From: Owenia fusiformis
Lineage: Eukaryota; Annelida; Polychaeta; Sabellida; Oweniidae
Reading direction: 5' to 3'
DNA length: 64,000 nt
NCBI GenBank assembly: GCA_903813345.2
Contig: CAIIXF020000009.1
Location: 26,884,740-26,948,739, forward strand
Below, in pieces: positions 25,142-35,733 of the stretch. Numbering within the stretch: the stretch's first letter is position 1; the number at the start of each line of letters is the position of its first letter. Position numbers and translations under genes: made by a program. The notes under the pieces are model-generated. The model ran no database searches. It was not told the origin of the DNA and saw nothing but the letters and a program-made list of their open reading frames with translations.

Positions 25142-25446
25142 ATTTAGCATAAGGACAGATCTTCTATTTATGCCGACAAAAGAACAGATCTACTCTTATG
25201 CCGGGCATAAGAACAGATCTGCTCTTATGCCGGGCATAAGAACAGATCTTCTCTTATGCCAGGCATAAGAACAGATCTTCTCTTATGCCGGGCATAAGAA
25301 CAGATCTTCTCTTATGCCGGGCATAAGAACAGATCTTCTCTTATGCCGGGCATAAGAACAGATCTACTCTTATGCCCGGCATAAGAACAGATCTACTCTT
25401 ATGCCCGGCATAAGAACAGATCTACTCTTATGCCCGGCATAAGAAT
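25142..25446. repeat. 29-bp palindromic minisatellite, right arm
   Basis: About ten units, the reverse complement of the array at 14401-14680, with ACAGATCT spacers and TTATGCCCGGCATAAGA cores. The leftmost two units are degraded, mirroring the decay at the inner end of the left array. Confidence 0.9.
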
Positions 25447-25528
25447 TGAACCTAATTTGCCCAAACCTCATGTTTGCTGAAGTCCGAGTATTTGTAGGAT
25501 TCCGAGTTCAAATGTCGGGGTGTTTATA

Positions 25529-27475
25529 GTTATAGGAGCATACATATCTTTTCTTAGGTTTTGCCATTGAATTGTTCTAAAAAAAGTCTTATGTTTCTGC
25601 TACCCTGTATGGAAAGTCCAATTAAAACTATTGAAGATGAATCTCTCTTTTAAAAAGCGAAGCAAAGGGTAAGAACCAAAGGGTATGTTTCTGCATTTCT
25701 ATACAACCAATGTCGAGTAGAGAATTCAGAGAATTTGGTAAGATTCTCAATAATATCTCAAAGACTATAAGACTCTTGCTAAAAAGGGAAATTGTATCTA
25801 TTGTCACTGTGGCTGCATTTCAATATGATAATTTGATTGAGTTTCCTCTTCATTTCTTCATATTTCATTCTTTGCTTTCCTTGCTAATTCCCCTCATAAT
25901 TCGAATATTCATAATATTTCTGTCATGCAGCTCTTGCGCAGGCATGTATGATAGGAATTCCCTGGACTCTATAACCAGATGCAGATACTCTTTAAAGATT
26001 GAACTAATTTTATCAGCTCATTTGTTATGAATAGCAGCAGACTGCAATAATCACCTATAAGATATCTCCATCAGCATTTTACCTTGCCATATTGAAGTAT
26101 GGCATATGATGATCTTCTTGTCTTTCATCAAATTCTAGGCTCTTTCCCCAATTTGTGTTAGAGTGACTCTCAGATCATATGGGTACAGACGCTTGATTAT
26201 TTATTATTTTCTTGCATTTCTGCACCATTGGTTTTATTCTCACATGCAGTTTTGATGAAAAGAAAAGAGTTTAAAAAAAGATCTAAGAAACCTAAAATCT
26301 GAGCTATGAAATTGAGGTGAACCTGTATACAGGGGTGGCTTGGCTTATGCGAGGCGGGGGTGGGGGTGTAAACCAAATAGAAGTAGGTTACCATACACTG
26401 ATATCTGAAACAGATGCTAGCACAGGTGATAAGTGAACAGGTTAAAATACATTTGCAGCTGCTTCATACATTCCATTTTACATAAGGTATATACCCCTTT
26501 GAAGCCATTCAGATTTTACGATTTTGAATTTGAAGGCTCTGTAAATACAGAATATTTACAGTAGTTTGACAGAAGACCCAATCACTATTTTGCTCAGCAG
26601 TATTTCTTTAATATATAGAATAAGTATTAGTCAGGAGAATAAATTATAACATATATTTTGGTGAACAATATAAACTGTACCACAGTATTTTGGTTAGAGG
26701 TATAAATTGTTACATAGAATTTCAGCAGAATAAATACACTATGTTAGCAGAATAAATTGTAACCTTTACATGCATATATATTATGCTCTCATTCCATTGG
26801 GAAATAAGTACATAGGTAAAAGTAATTCAATTAATATCTCATCTCATGTCAGTGTATTTATTAATGTCTTTAGGGATAAAGTTGAGAATAGATGCACTGT
26901 AGTCGATACAAAATGGTTGAGTCTCTAATGTTTGAACATCAGCGATCTCATTAGGTAATATATCGCTACACATGATGATGATATAATTTCCGGTAATCTG
27001 ACTTGCCCTATTGTGATGTCAATATGCATTATTTATATGTTATCTGGATGTGACATACTGACATCATTTGTATTGCTCATTAACATCCAAATCTTCATTT
27101 TTATGAAAACTTTTTGATAATTTCCCGTAAAATATAGAAATTATGCCTGAGAAAGGATATATTTTATACAGCTGTAAAACACATACTTTCTCAGGTAAGG
27201 CTTGCCATGTATAATATAATTGATACATATTAAATAAGAATGCATTGTAAGCCATTGGAAAGCATCTATCTTAAACCATTGGAAAGCATATGATATCTTA
27301 GACCATTGGAAAGCATATATCTTACCATAACTATTGAATCTCTTTTAATCTATGGAATCCTGCATAGTTCCCCTAAACAGATCTATTATTGAAACAAGTG
27401 TTTGAAAACTGGCAGTTATTTACTTTTGTAAACTCATTGAATAAAATACAAAAACATATTTATTCTTTGTTTCAG
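25529..27475. other. Gene-free stretch before the first channel exon
   Basis: No channel exon was found here. A 106-codon frame at 25710-26030 is unsupported. Three copies of a 25-bp word CCATTGGAAAGCATAT.TCTTA lie at 27251-27324. The sequence just before 27476 (TTCTTTGTTTCAG) is a good splice acceptor. Confidence 0.5.
27251..27324. repeat. Three tandem copies of a 24-27-bp word
   Basis: CCATTGGAAAGCATCTATCT, CCATTGGAAAGCATATGATA and CCATTGGAAAGCATATATCT occur in succession about 150 bp upstream of the S1 exon. Confidence 0.8.
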
Positions 27476-27549
27476 GTTGTGTTTGTATTTTTCCTGAGCA
27501 TTGCCTCGCTGATCATATACTTCATCGATGCATCACAGTGGCCCCCTGA
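27476..27549 (+). CDS. KCNMA1: BK channel exon: S1 segment
   Basis: Reads VVFVFFLSIASLIIYFIDAS then QWPP plus two bases of a Glu codon. This is the S1 transmembrane helix and the start of the S1-S2 linker. The YFIDAS ending is characteristic of Slo1 S1. The acceptor is TTTGTTTCAG and the donor GA/GTAAGT. The exon enters in phase 0, so the missing upstream exon should end on a complete codon, normally Gly-Arg. No such exon was recognised in the preceding 27 kb. Length 74 nt; completes its last codon with the first base of the exon at 30617. Confidence 0.9.
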
Positions 27550-28745
27550 GTAAGTACAGTATTTCTCCTTTTGTAAATTGGTCACATCATTTCTTGGTTT
27601 GATCAGTGCAAGTTTGAGTAGACATTACATCTTATAGGTAGATGATATTATAGTCTTGCTTCAAGACTGTGGACTCCCTACCCCCCTCCCTTATCTGTAC
27701 TTCACCAAGAGAAGGTGTGTAGTTGAAGGGGTGGTGCTCACAAGGGCTTATAGCTAGACTTGATATTACCAAAAAATTGTAGATGATTCCTAAGCTAAAA
27801 AGGTAAAGATAAAAGAATGAAGGCTATAGGTGTGACTGAATGAATTGTCGTGTCCGATCTCTACATGGGTAGACTGACTTTCACATACGCCCTAATAGTA
27901 CAAGATTGCATTGTGTGTTTTCATTTAATATTCTATAGCTTGTTGAGTTCCTCCACAGTGAATATTTGAATATAATAGGAAGAACACAATAATCATAAAT
28001 GAAATCGGGAGGTTGGATTTCTGAAAATCAATATACAAGTATATACATGTACCAAGCCTTATTTGTTTCATTGTTGATTTCTGTCTGTATACTTCACCTT
28101 GCTCTTCGTGCAATTCTTTCATGAAGAGCGTATTGTAGCATATTGATTGCATGAAAACAAAAGAGTAGAGTTATGTATATTTACAAAGCTGAGTAGTGGT
28201 ATGAAGGAGAGTAACAATTCAGCCAATTTATAAAAAGTTACAAATATTGTATACCATATTTTTTCTCTAATAAGTACACAGTGTGGTTTCCAGGGTCATA
28301 GCCATTACAACCTGTAAATATGTTACATTGAAAAAAAAATATGGTACATGACATACATGACATGTATATAACATATATAACATAAGCAAAATGATAATTT
28401 CGATATTTACTAAATGTTTCATGATCTATTTATTTGTACAAACTTTTAAGTGGCACTGGCCAATAAAGAATTTCTCGAGCAGATTATATCCTGTATTTCA
28501 CTTCTAATCATTTAATAACTTTTATTATCGTATGATCTGTAAAATGAAGCCCTCTCATTGGTCAGTTCTTGTGCTGTATCAATCTGTATAGCTACTGAGA
28601 TTGTCCCCATTGATCATCTCTGTAGCAAAACAGAAAATATTGGTACGGAGGGGACAATCTGAGTAGCAATACAGAGAATACAGAATATTTCCTAGGGATT
28701 ATCTCCTAAGTTAAATGTTTTGGCCTAGGATCACACAATAAAAAC

Positions 28746-28900
28746 ATTATAGAATGATTTGAAGTGCAATTAGTCTAAATACCGAATATATTCTGCTCTT
28801 GATATTTTGTATTGGCACTCGACTTCGTCTCGTTCGAACACAGAATTTCTCAAGCAGAATATATCCTGTATTGCACTTCAAATCATTCAATAACTTATAA
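28746..28900. repeat. Hairpin repeat of about 155 bp
   Basis: ATAGAATGATTTGAAGTGCA at the left pairs with TGCACTTCAAATCATTCAAT at the right. The centre contains GGCACTCGACTTCGTCTCG. A partial direct copy of the right arm (TTTCTCGAGCAGATTATATC and following) is at 28470-28522, so the family has been active here twice. Confidence 0.6.
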
Positions 28901-29250
28901 TATTGTTCAGGACAAATTCTCATTTTGTAATTTCATCATACAAAGTCTGCTACTGACATTTGGTATAGAAATTGCATGATTTGTACCCAAATGGATAATT
29001 TGGTAACTGTTTAACTGCAGCCTGTATAATGAAGACCAAGCTATATATTAGGCAACAAGTTACAAATAATTTGTAAGTGAGATCATTGGTATCAGAGGAA
29101 TCAGTGTTATATAATTTGTTAATCTATTTTCCCATAAATGAATATATTAAGTGTATAGGTTAATTTATACATGACATAAACAGCAGACTTATATCAAAAA
29201 GTAATTCAGATGTAAATGTACTATTTAATATTTTTAATACTTTTGTTTTT

Positions 29251-29356
29251 ACCAAAAGTGGTGACATATTTTTATAGTCTCCAATTTTTTCATAGACAAT
29301 GTTTGATATCTGTAACAAATAGCAGGTGGTGACATTTAGCATGTTAATGCCTTGTT
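29251..29356 (+). repeat. Dispersed TGTCACCACC repeat, copy 4
   Basis: Begins ACCAAAAGTGGTGACATA, has TATAGTCTCCAATTTTTTC and TGTAACAAATAGCAGGTGG, and ends CATGTTAATGCCTTG. The extreme left end is lost. Confidence 0.65.
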
Positions 29357-29817
29357 TCAATTTGAGAAATTCAACTGAATTTTTAAGAAAAAAGGCAATA
29401 AAAGGCAGAATTCAGAGTAGAATATTATTATATTTTCTTGGCAACAATTCACATACAACCATCTTTCAGTTGTCTTAAGCTAAATATATAATAGGTAAAC
29501 GATGCAATTATTTTTAAAATAAGCAATATTAATCACAACTCTTAACAGGTGTATTGGTTCATAACTGTCTGATATAATGGCACAAGTGGCCCTAAAACTA
29601 AAACAATTTATAAAAAAAGATTATACTAAAAGAAAGACAATGATATGCCAAAAAGCTGTTATTAGAGTAGGTTACCAATTTGTAAGCAATCATACATTTA
29701 CAATTTTTACAAAATTCTATAATTCTCTCATCCAATCAGATTGTAGCAAAGCTGTGCTTTAATTCTAGATAGATTTATTATGCAATCTGCATCCAGGAAT
29801 TTACATGATATTACAGG

Positions 29818-30003
29818 GGTTTCATTAGCAGCAGGGAACAGGCGATTTTCACCGGTTGTTTTCACAAAATCGTCTGTTGTTTTTAGGGACTTTAAAACTT
29901 TTCCATGTTAAATTCACGAGACTTCCATTAATTTTGCCCGTTGTTTTTTATTTATTTAGCCTTAAAAAATTAGCCTGTTGTGAGGAATTCTAGTGAAACC
30001 TTT
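29818..30003 (+). mobile_element. GGGGTTTCA-terminus MITE, second copy
   Basis: Begins GGGGTTTCATTAGCAGCAGG and ends CTAGTGAAACC. The interior, in the opposite orientation, matches the element at 1132-1300 (CAGGCGATTTTC, GTTGTTTTCACAAAATCG, CTTCCATTAATTTTGCC, GCCTGTTGTGAGG). About 186 bp. Confidence 0.6.
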
Positions 30004-30325
30004 GTATTATGCTGTCACATCCAGGCCTCTGTCTTAAGATGGCCACTAATGAATTTTTTAGTAGAATGACAGCACGTTGGTTCTTTCATGTGGCTCTATC
30101 TCCCATTCTTTCAGGATCGTTTTTCTTCATTTTATGTTTGAATCAGAATGAATGATGAAAGGCCATCCAAAATATAGTGAAATTCTACACTTTTTAGACA
30201 TAATGTCAGAACAAATGTACTTACCATTGGCTCATGCTTTGTAAAACATTCTGTCTAACGCATGCTAAATTTAACCGAATGACCATTATTTATTCGTTAA
30301 TCAAATAAATGTCATCTGATTTTTC

Positions 30326-30594
30326 TGTCGCCACCCAAAGCAATGACATATTGTCAGTCTCACAACTTTTTATGGCACCCTAAGGTGCTATATTTTGCCG
30401 GGCGGGCGGGCGTCCCGAATAATCTTGTCTACGGATTTCCAGCCAAACTGTTTGAGGGATTCATTTGAAATTCTCAGGGATGTTTCTACCTATGAAAGTT
30501 TATTTCGTTTATGGCGGTTGGACCGGGTTGGTATTCATCATCCGTAACACAATGTCTGTAACAAATAGCATTTTGCATGTCCATGCCTTGTTTT
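30326..30594 (+). repeat. Dispersed TGTCACCACC repeat, copy 5, abutting the S2 exon
   Basis: TGTCGCCACCCAAAGC at the left and TGTAACAAATAGCATTTTGC, then CATGTCCATGCCTTGTTT, at the right. It is longer than other copies because about 120 bp of unrelated sequence (GGCACCCTAAGGTGC hairpin, then GGCGGGCGGGCG) lies in the middle. Only 22 bp separate it from the exon, so its right end lies next to or within the branch point region. Confidence 0.6.
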
Positions 30595-30616
30595 ATTTAA
30601 TTTTCTTTATTTCTAG

Positions 30617-30713
30617 GGCCCAGATAGAGACATGTGTAGAATGGGATAAGAGCATCACTCAACAAGTAGATTTAGCATTCAACATATTCTTCATGATATA
30701 TTTCTTCATACGG
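30617..30713 (+). CDS. KCNMA1: BK channel exon: S1-S2 linker and S2
   Basis: After completing Glu, it reads AQIETCVEWDKSITQQVDLA and FNIFFMIYFFIR. The QQVDLAFN..F..YFFIR part is the S2 helix of Slo1 channels. It keeps the S2 aspartate and the terminal arginine (D153 and R167 in mammalian Slo1 numbering), which take part in voltage sensing. Acceptor ATTTCTAG, donor CGG/GTAAGT; 97 nt, ending in phase 0. The cysteine in ETC matches that of other invertebrate Slo1 proteins. Confidence 0.92.
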
Positions 30714-31192
30714 GTAAGTCTTCACTTTTAAATGCTTACAAAGACTATTGTAATTAACTATATACGCTGCAGTTAAGTCTTTTTTAATCAAGTGTATGCA
30801 ATATGCAAAGCTTTAAAAGGGTATATACTATAAACTGTAAATTACCAAAATCATGAGTGTTGAAAGCCCATGGTTGCAATCATCATTTCACTCGACTTAA
30901 GAATAAATTTTTGATGAAGGCTAACTTTGCAAAAGATCTGAAAAATGATTATACCATTTGCTTAAATTAGATAAATGAAAGGGAGTTGGAACTCTGTTTG
31001 CCCCACCAAAGTTTGCATCGATAAACAAATGCTGCAGTTTATGTATCAGAGCTGACCCTTTACAAGATCTATAGCTTTGCCTGCCCTCTTTCAATTAGAA
31101 GAATTACTTCAATCTAGCTTATCCAATCAGATTCAGAAAATCATGATATAATAATATCTCCCTATAATTAACTCCTACTCCTAAACATTCAG

Positions 31193-31307
31193 AGTATAGT
31201 CTCCAACTTTTTGGGGGATGGAGTTCCTTGGTCAGGATTCTGGATTAACGTATGTAACAAATTGTTACAACTTCCAATAACTGACATTGTCATGTTAATG
31301 CCTGATT
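31193..31307 (+). repeat. Dispersed TGTCACCACC repeat, copy 6, degraded
   Basis: Only the TATAGTCTCCAACTTTTTGG tract, a GTAACAAATTGTTAC stretch and the CATGTTAATGCCT end are recognisable. Confidence 0.5.
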
Positions 31308-32205
31308 ATAAAGGGCACTTAGATCTTTTTTGACATCATAAAGAATCTATCAGCATCAGAACTAAAAATCATCACTCATAGTCAGAGGTTGGGTTCTTCT
31401 ACCCAATGAGGATCAAGGCCAGGGTAACCAGAGAGATGCTTGCTATCTAATTTATACACCTAGTAAAACACATTTTATGATTATTGCATGCTGAGTTGTA
31501 TATATTTAGCTTTGCTTTTATCTTGATAGTTATTTGAGCTCCTAAAGCACCTGTACCCAGGATAGACCTGATTTATTTGACAGGCAATATAGGGCTATGA
31601 TATCACTCTGAACTTGTTTTGTTTCACATTTCAATCTATAGGCTCAATACCAAAATTTCCCTTTGCATCCAGTTAACAAGAAATTTGTATGTAAAACTAA
31701 TTAACTTGACAGATTCACTGGTCCCCATCTGATTAAAAAGACGTAAAAACAGATGAACTTCCGTCGGAGCAAATTTTCATTTCCATCCTTTTCACCAAGA
31801 TGGAGGTCGAATTTTACCTGTTTGTTGATAGTAGCAGTGTGTTTGTACTACTCCAAAACCTGAATAGTATACCTATGCAAATGAAATTGTATTTTAGGTC
31901 ACTTTCTTTAGACCTGGTACCTGTGGGTAGTACATAATCCCATGTGAAAGTATCTCATTAGCACGATATTTCAATAAAAAATATTATATTCTGCGAATCT
32001 ATGCCATCCAAATTGTTTATGAAATATGCCATTTTGATTCATATAAAATAATGTGATAAGCACCGTGATTTAAATTACCATACATAGCAGGAATTATTTG
32101 TTTTTTGTATTTGTTACTTGTGTGTATTCATAACATTTTCAATGATTTGTCTGTGACATAGTAGATGTGGTTTGAAGTCTTGGTATATTAGTTGGATGAT
32201 CAGAT

Positions 32206-33235
32206 GTTAGCATGTAGATCTATGAAGTCAAACATTTTAACACATAGATCAATGTAGTCAAACATGTTAACTTATAGATCACTGAAGTCAAATATGTTAA
32301 CATGTAGATCAATGAAGTCAAATATGTTAATATTTAGATCAATGAAGTCAAACATTTTAACATGTAGATCAATAAAGTCAAACATTGTAACATGGAGGTC
32401 ACTAAAGTCAAGCATGTTAACATGTAGATCAATGAAGTCGAATATGATAACATGTAGATCAATGTTTTGAACCATGTTAACATGTAGATCAAACTAGCCA
32501 AACATGTTAACATGTAGATCAATGAAGTCAAATATTTTAAAAGTTAGATCAATGAAGACATTTTAACATGTGGATCAATGAAGTCAAACATGTTAACATG
32601 TAGATCAATGTTGTGAACCATGTTAACATGTAGATCTATGAAGTCAAACATGTTAACATGTAGATCAATGTTGTGAACCATGTTAACATATAGATCAAAG
32701 AAGCCAAACATGTTAACATGTGGATCAATGAACTCAAACATGTTAACATGTAGATCAATGAAGTCAAACATGTCAACATGTAGATCAATGAAGTTAAATG
32801 TTTTAACACACAGATCAATAGAGTAACATTTTGACTTGTAGATCAATGAAGTCAAATATGTTAAAATGTAGATCAATGAAGACATTTTAACATGTGGATC
32901 AATGAAGTAAAACATGTTAACATGTAGATCAATGTTGTGAACCATGTTAACATGTAGATCAATGAAGTCAAACATGTTAACATGTAGATCAATGTTGTGA
33001 ACCATGTTAACATGTAGATCAAAGAAGCCAAACATGTTAACATGTGGATCAATAAACTCAAACATGTTAACATGTAGATCAATGAAGTCAAACATGTCAA
33101 CATGTAGATCAATGAAGTTAAACATTTTAACACACAGATCAATGGAGTAACATTTTGACTTGTAGATCAATGAAGTCAAACATTTTAACATGGAGATCAA
33201 TGAAGTCAAACATGTTGATCAAAGGAAATTAGAAG
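32206..33235. repeat. 30-bp minisatellite with a palindromic core
   Basis: About 34 units related to AACATGTTAACATGTAGATC then AATGAAGTCA. Most units contain the perfect 14-bp palindrome ACATGTTAACATGT. Some are 27 bp. A higher-order block of about 324 bp is repeated (GAAGACATTTTAACATGTGG at 32554 and 32878). Because the unit is a multiple of three, long open frames run through on both strands; these are artefacts. One stray unit lies at 33292-33313. Confidence 0.92.
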
Positions 33236-33313
33236 AACAGTGTACCCTTCATTAGATTGCAAGCCCAATAGAAGTTTACAAAATGGTATATATGTTAACA
33301 TGTAGATCAATCT

Positions 33314-35207
33314 CGTATTTATTTGTTTAAGACATATCACTTGCCAAAATTTAATAGAAAATGTGAAGAATAGTTAAAGTTGCACATTCACACCAGTCAC
33401 ACTTTATATCACAAATATCAAATGCCATTTCAATTTTACCTAAAGCCCATATGCAACAGAGTATTCAACTACTGCTATCTAAATCCTATGAGGACCTTGT
33501 GAAGATTCTGATTGTATTCAGTCACATAATTGGAAAGTCAGACTAAATTAAACAAGAGAAAAATGACACTGCACAATCGGTTTTAAAGGATCTTGCTCTA
33601 ATAACATGCCAGTAATTTACACTTGATTGCCGCAATCTTTAAAATCCAGATGCTTAATTTCTGGCGGAGGACAATCATCGGAGTAATTTAAGGCTATTTG
33701 ATGCAATTGCCTAATTCCAAGGAATTTGAATCTATAGTTGAAAAAATACAAGGTTCTCCAACTGTAGGCCTCCCCACCTTTATAGTTACTTCGTCCTTTG
33801 GTTCTCTTTGAGCTCTTCGTATATAAGTCCTATTTCCTGTCTAAATTTGCCTTATTTAAGGATAAATGACTTCCGCGATATTTTACTTACGGGAGTAGAA
33901 TCAAAGCTCATCCAATCAGAATAATCAATGACAACATAGCCATTAGTTTCATCGCAAGATTATTGCTCTATTTCGATTTTCTGTCTCGTCCATCAGTTTC
34001 AGATCACTTGATAAAGCCTGTTTCATCACACGCAATCTGTTTGTGTTCCACCTGAGATTTAGCAGCTTGATTCTGTGATGATATTTCTATATGATTCATC
34101 ATGGGCGTGGGGCCATTGATTCATGAAATCTAAAGATTAATAGAATAGGCTTATGGTAAGGGTCAGGCAGACTGTGATTCTTTTCCTGCCATTAAAAACA
34201 CAATTTACTCAATTGAAAACTGAATTCATAAAATTAAATCACAAATTATATACAAGGCTTATGATATAAAGGGAAAAAAAACATTTTATTTTTTTGTTTC
34301 CTGGCGTACAATGAAAAATCATTTGATATCTTTTATATAACATTTTAAAGCTTACTAAAAGAACATGGCTGAGATAATTTGTCTGTTTATAAAAACATAG
34401 CTTGGTGTCAGTTCTAAAATCAAATGAAAATGAAAATAATTCTCGAGCCTTAAATATATTTTAGTGTTTGACCGTTCATAAAAGCATGCCTGCAAAATAG
34501 ACAGAATGCTTGGAGAATTTGGCAAGAAAGTACAACAAATCTGCAAGATAATTTTTTTTGTGAGAAGTTGTAAAATTAAACTACTTTATGAATAGGTGCA
34601 ACATCATCAATGTGCAAAAGTCAAAGGTGAAATTATCATCATATTTATATATGAACAAAATAGGTGTATAATGGGTTATACCAACAAAGTATCACTTGAA
34701 TGTTACTTTGTAAGGATCAATTCCATTAATTTCTGGGTCAGGCATAGCAACAGGGGTATGAATTGACATCAGTATTCCATCAGTTGATGCTGAGAACTCA
34801 CTTCTAACCCCATCAATCAAGACTTAATGTCATGTATTTCTCATAACATAGTTTGATTTAATTACTTTAATGTTACATGCCATGCACTTATATGTGTTAG
34901 TTTCACAGATATTGTCAATTCATTACATGCATGCTTCTAATAAAAATTGGGCCGTATTTTCTGTGGAGCAAGGAAATCTAAAAACTTCTTGTTTCACAAC
35001 ACCTATCAATTTCTATGTCTGTTCTATTGAAAGGTAGTCTTACAATAATATGTGGTGCTTATGATTTAAGGCATAGTTCTAGTGTTACCTAGCAACACTC
35101 AAGTAGAATTTCATCTGAAGCATAAAACTCTGAAAGACTTCATCATTTGGACATTTATTGGTTTTTGATTTAACTTCATCTGATTAAGGTAGATGAATCA
35201 ATTTTTA
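33314..35207. other. Intron stretch without recognised content
   Basis: No exon, RNA or delimited repeat was recognised on either strand. Confidence 0.35.
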
Positions 35208-35340
35208 TATCACTACCACAATTGCTGACATATTGTTATAGTCTCCAACTTTTTTGGACTGTGTTTGGCGATCGGCATTTTGACATTTAGTGGCTTTAAC
35301 AAATGGCAGGTGGTGACATTTTGTATGTTAATGCCTTGTT
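35208..35340 (+). repeat. Dispersed TGTCACCACC repeat, copy 7
   Basis: ATATCACTACCACAATTG at the left, TATAGTCTCCAACTTTTTTG in the middle, AACAAATGGCAGGTGGTGAC and ATGTTAATGCCTTGTT at the right. One of the fullest copies. Confidence 0.7.
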
Positions 35341-35472
35341 AAGTGTTATTGCCTCCAGTTTTGATCTTCATTAAAGTTTTGATCGATAGATGCCATGCAT
35401 ATATGGTCTAGGAGTTTATAGGGGCATTCATAAAACTAGACAGTCTTATGCCCCCTCACACTGCCTTACAAG

Positions 35473-35733
35473 CACAGTGAAACTTGTATATAGTGAACAC
35501 CTATGTTGTGTTCACTAGAGTAAGGTGTTCACTACAGTGAGGCGATCTTATACAAAAGTCAGTAGAACATACACTTATAAGAGGTGTTTACTAGACACAG
35601 GTGTTCACTTAAAAAACTAAAAACCACACATTAAGAAATGGCCCCTTTGTAACTGGTGTCTTCCTGAGATTTTAACTTCAAGCCTGTCGTATTGTTTTCA
35701 TCAAGGGTGTTCACCTTGACAGTTACACCTGTT
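35473..35733. mobile_element. CAGT-terminus MITE family, copy
   Basis: ACAGTGAAACTTGTATATAG at the left with several GTGTTCACT and GTGAACACC words, and a right end near GACAGTTACACCTGT. The family is defined by the better copy at 51825-52000. The borders here are approximate. Confidence 0.45.

Larger units (their letters stand above)
14318..25528. mobile_element. Giant foldback-like element, about 11.2 kb
   Basis: Left end TATAAACACCCCGACATTTG. The right end is its exact reverse complement, and the match continues inward on both sides for roughly 0.9 kb (about 14318-15240 against 24590-25528). Each arm contains a 29-bp palindromic minisatellite array. The interior of about 9 kb carries other repeats and no recognisable transposase. 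Long arms with subterminal tandem repeats are typical of foldback elements, but membership of a named family is not shown. The target duplication is ambiguous in the TATA-rich flanks. Confidence 0.7.
27550..30616 (+). other. Intron S1 to S2 with repeats
   Basis: The intron holds repeat copies at 29251-29356, 29818-30003 and 30326-30594 and a hairpin repeat at 28746-28900. The rest shows no gene. The final repeat ends 22 bp before the S2 exon. Confidence 0.7.

Noticed and set aside
32264-33209. Long open frames (up to 221 codons) on both strands in the 30-bp minisatellite
   Set aside because: They follow from a repeat unit whose length is a multiple of three; the proteins are pure repeat translations with no start context or domain.
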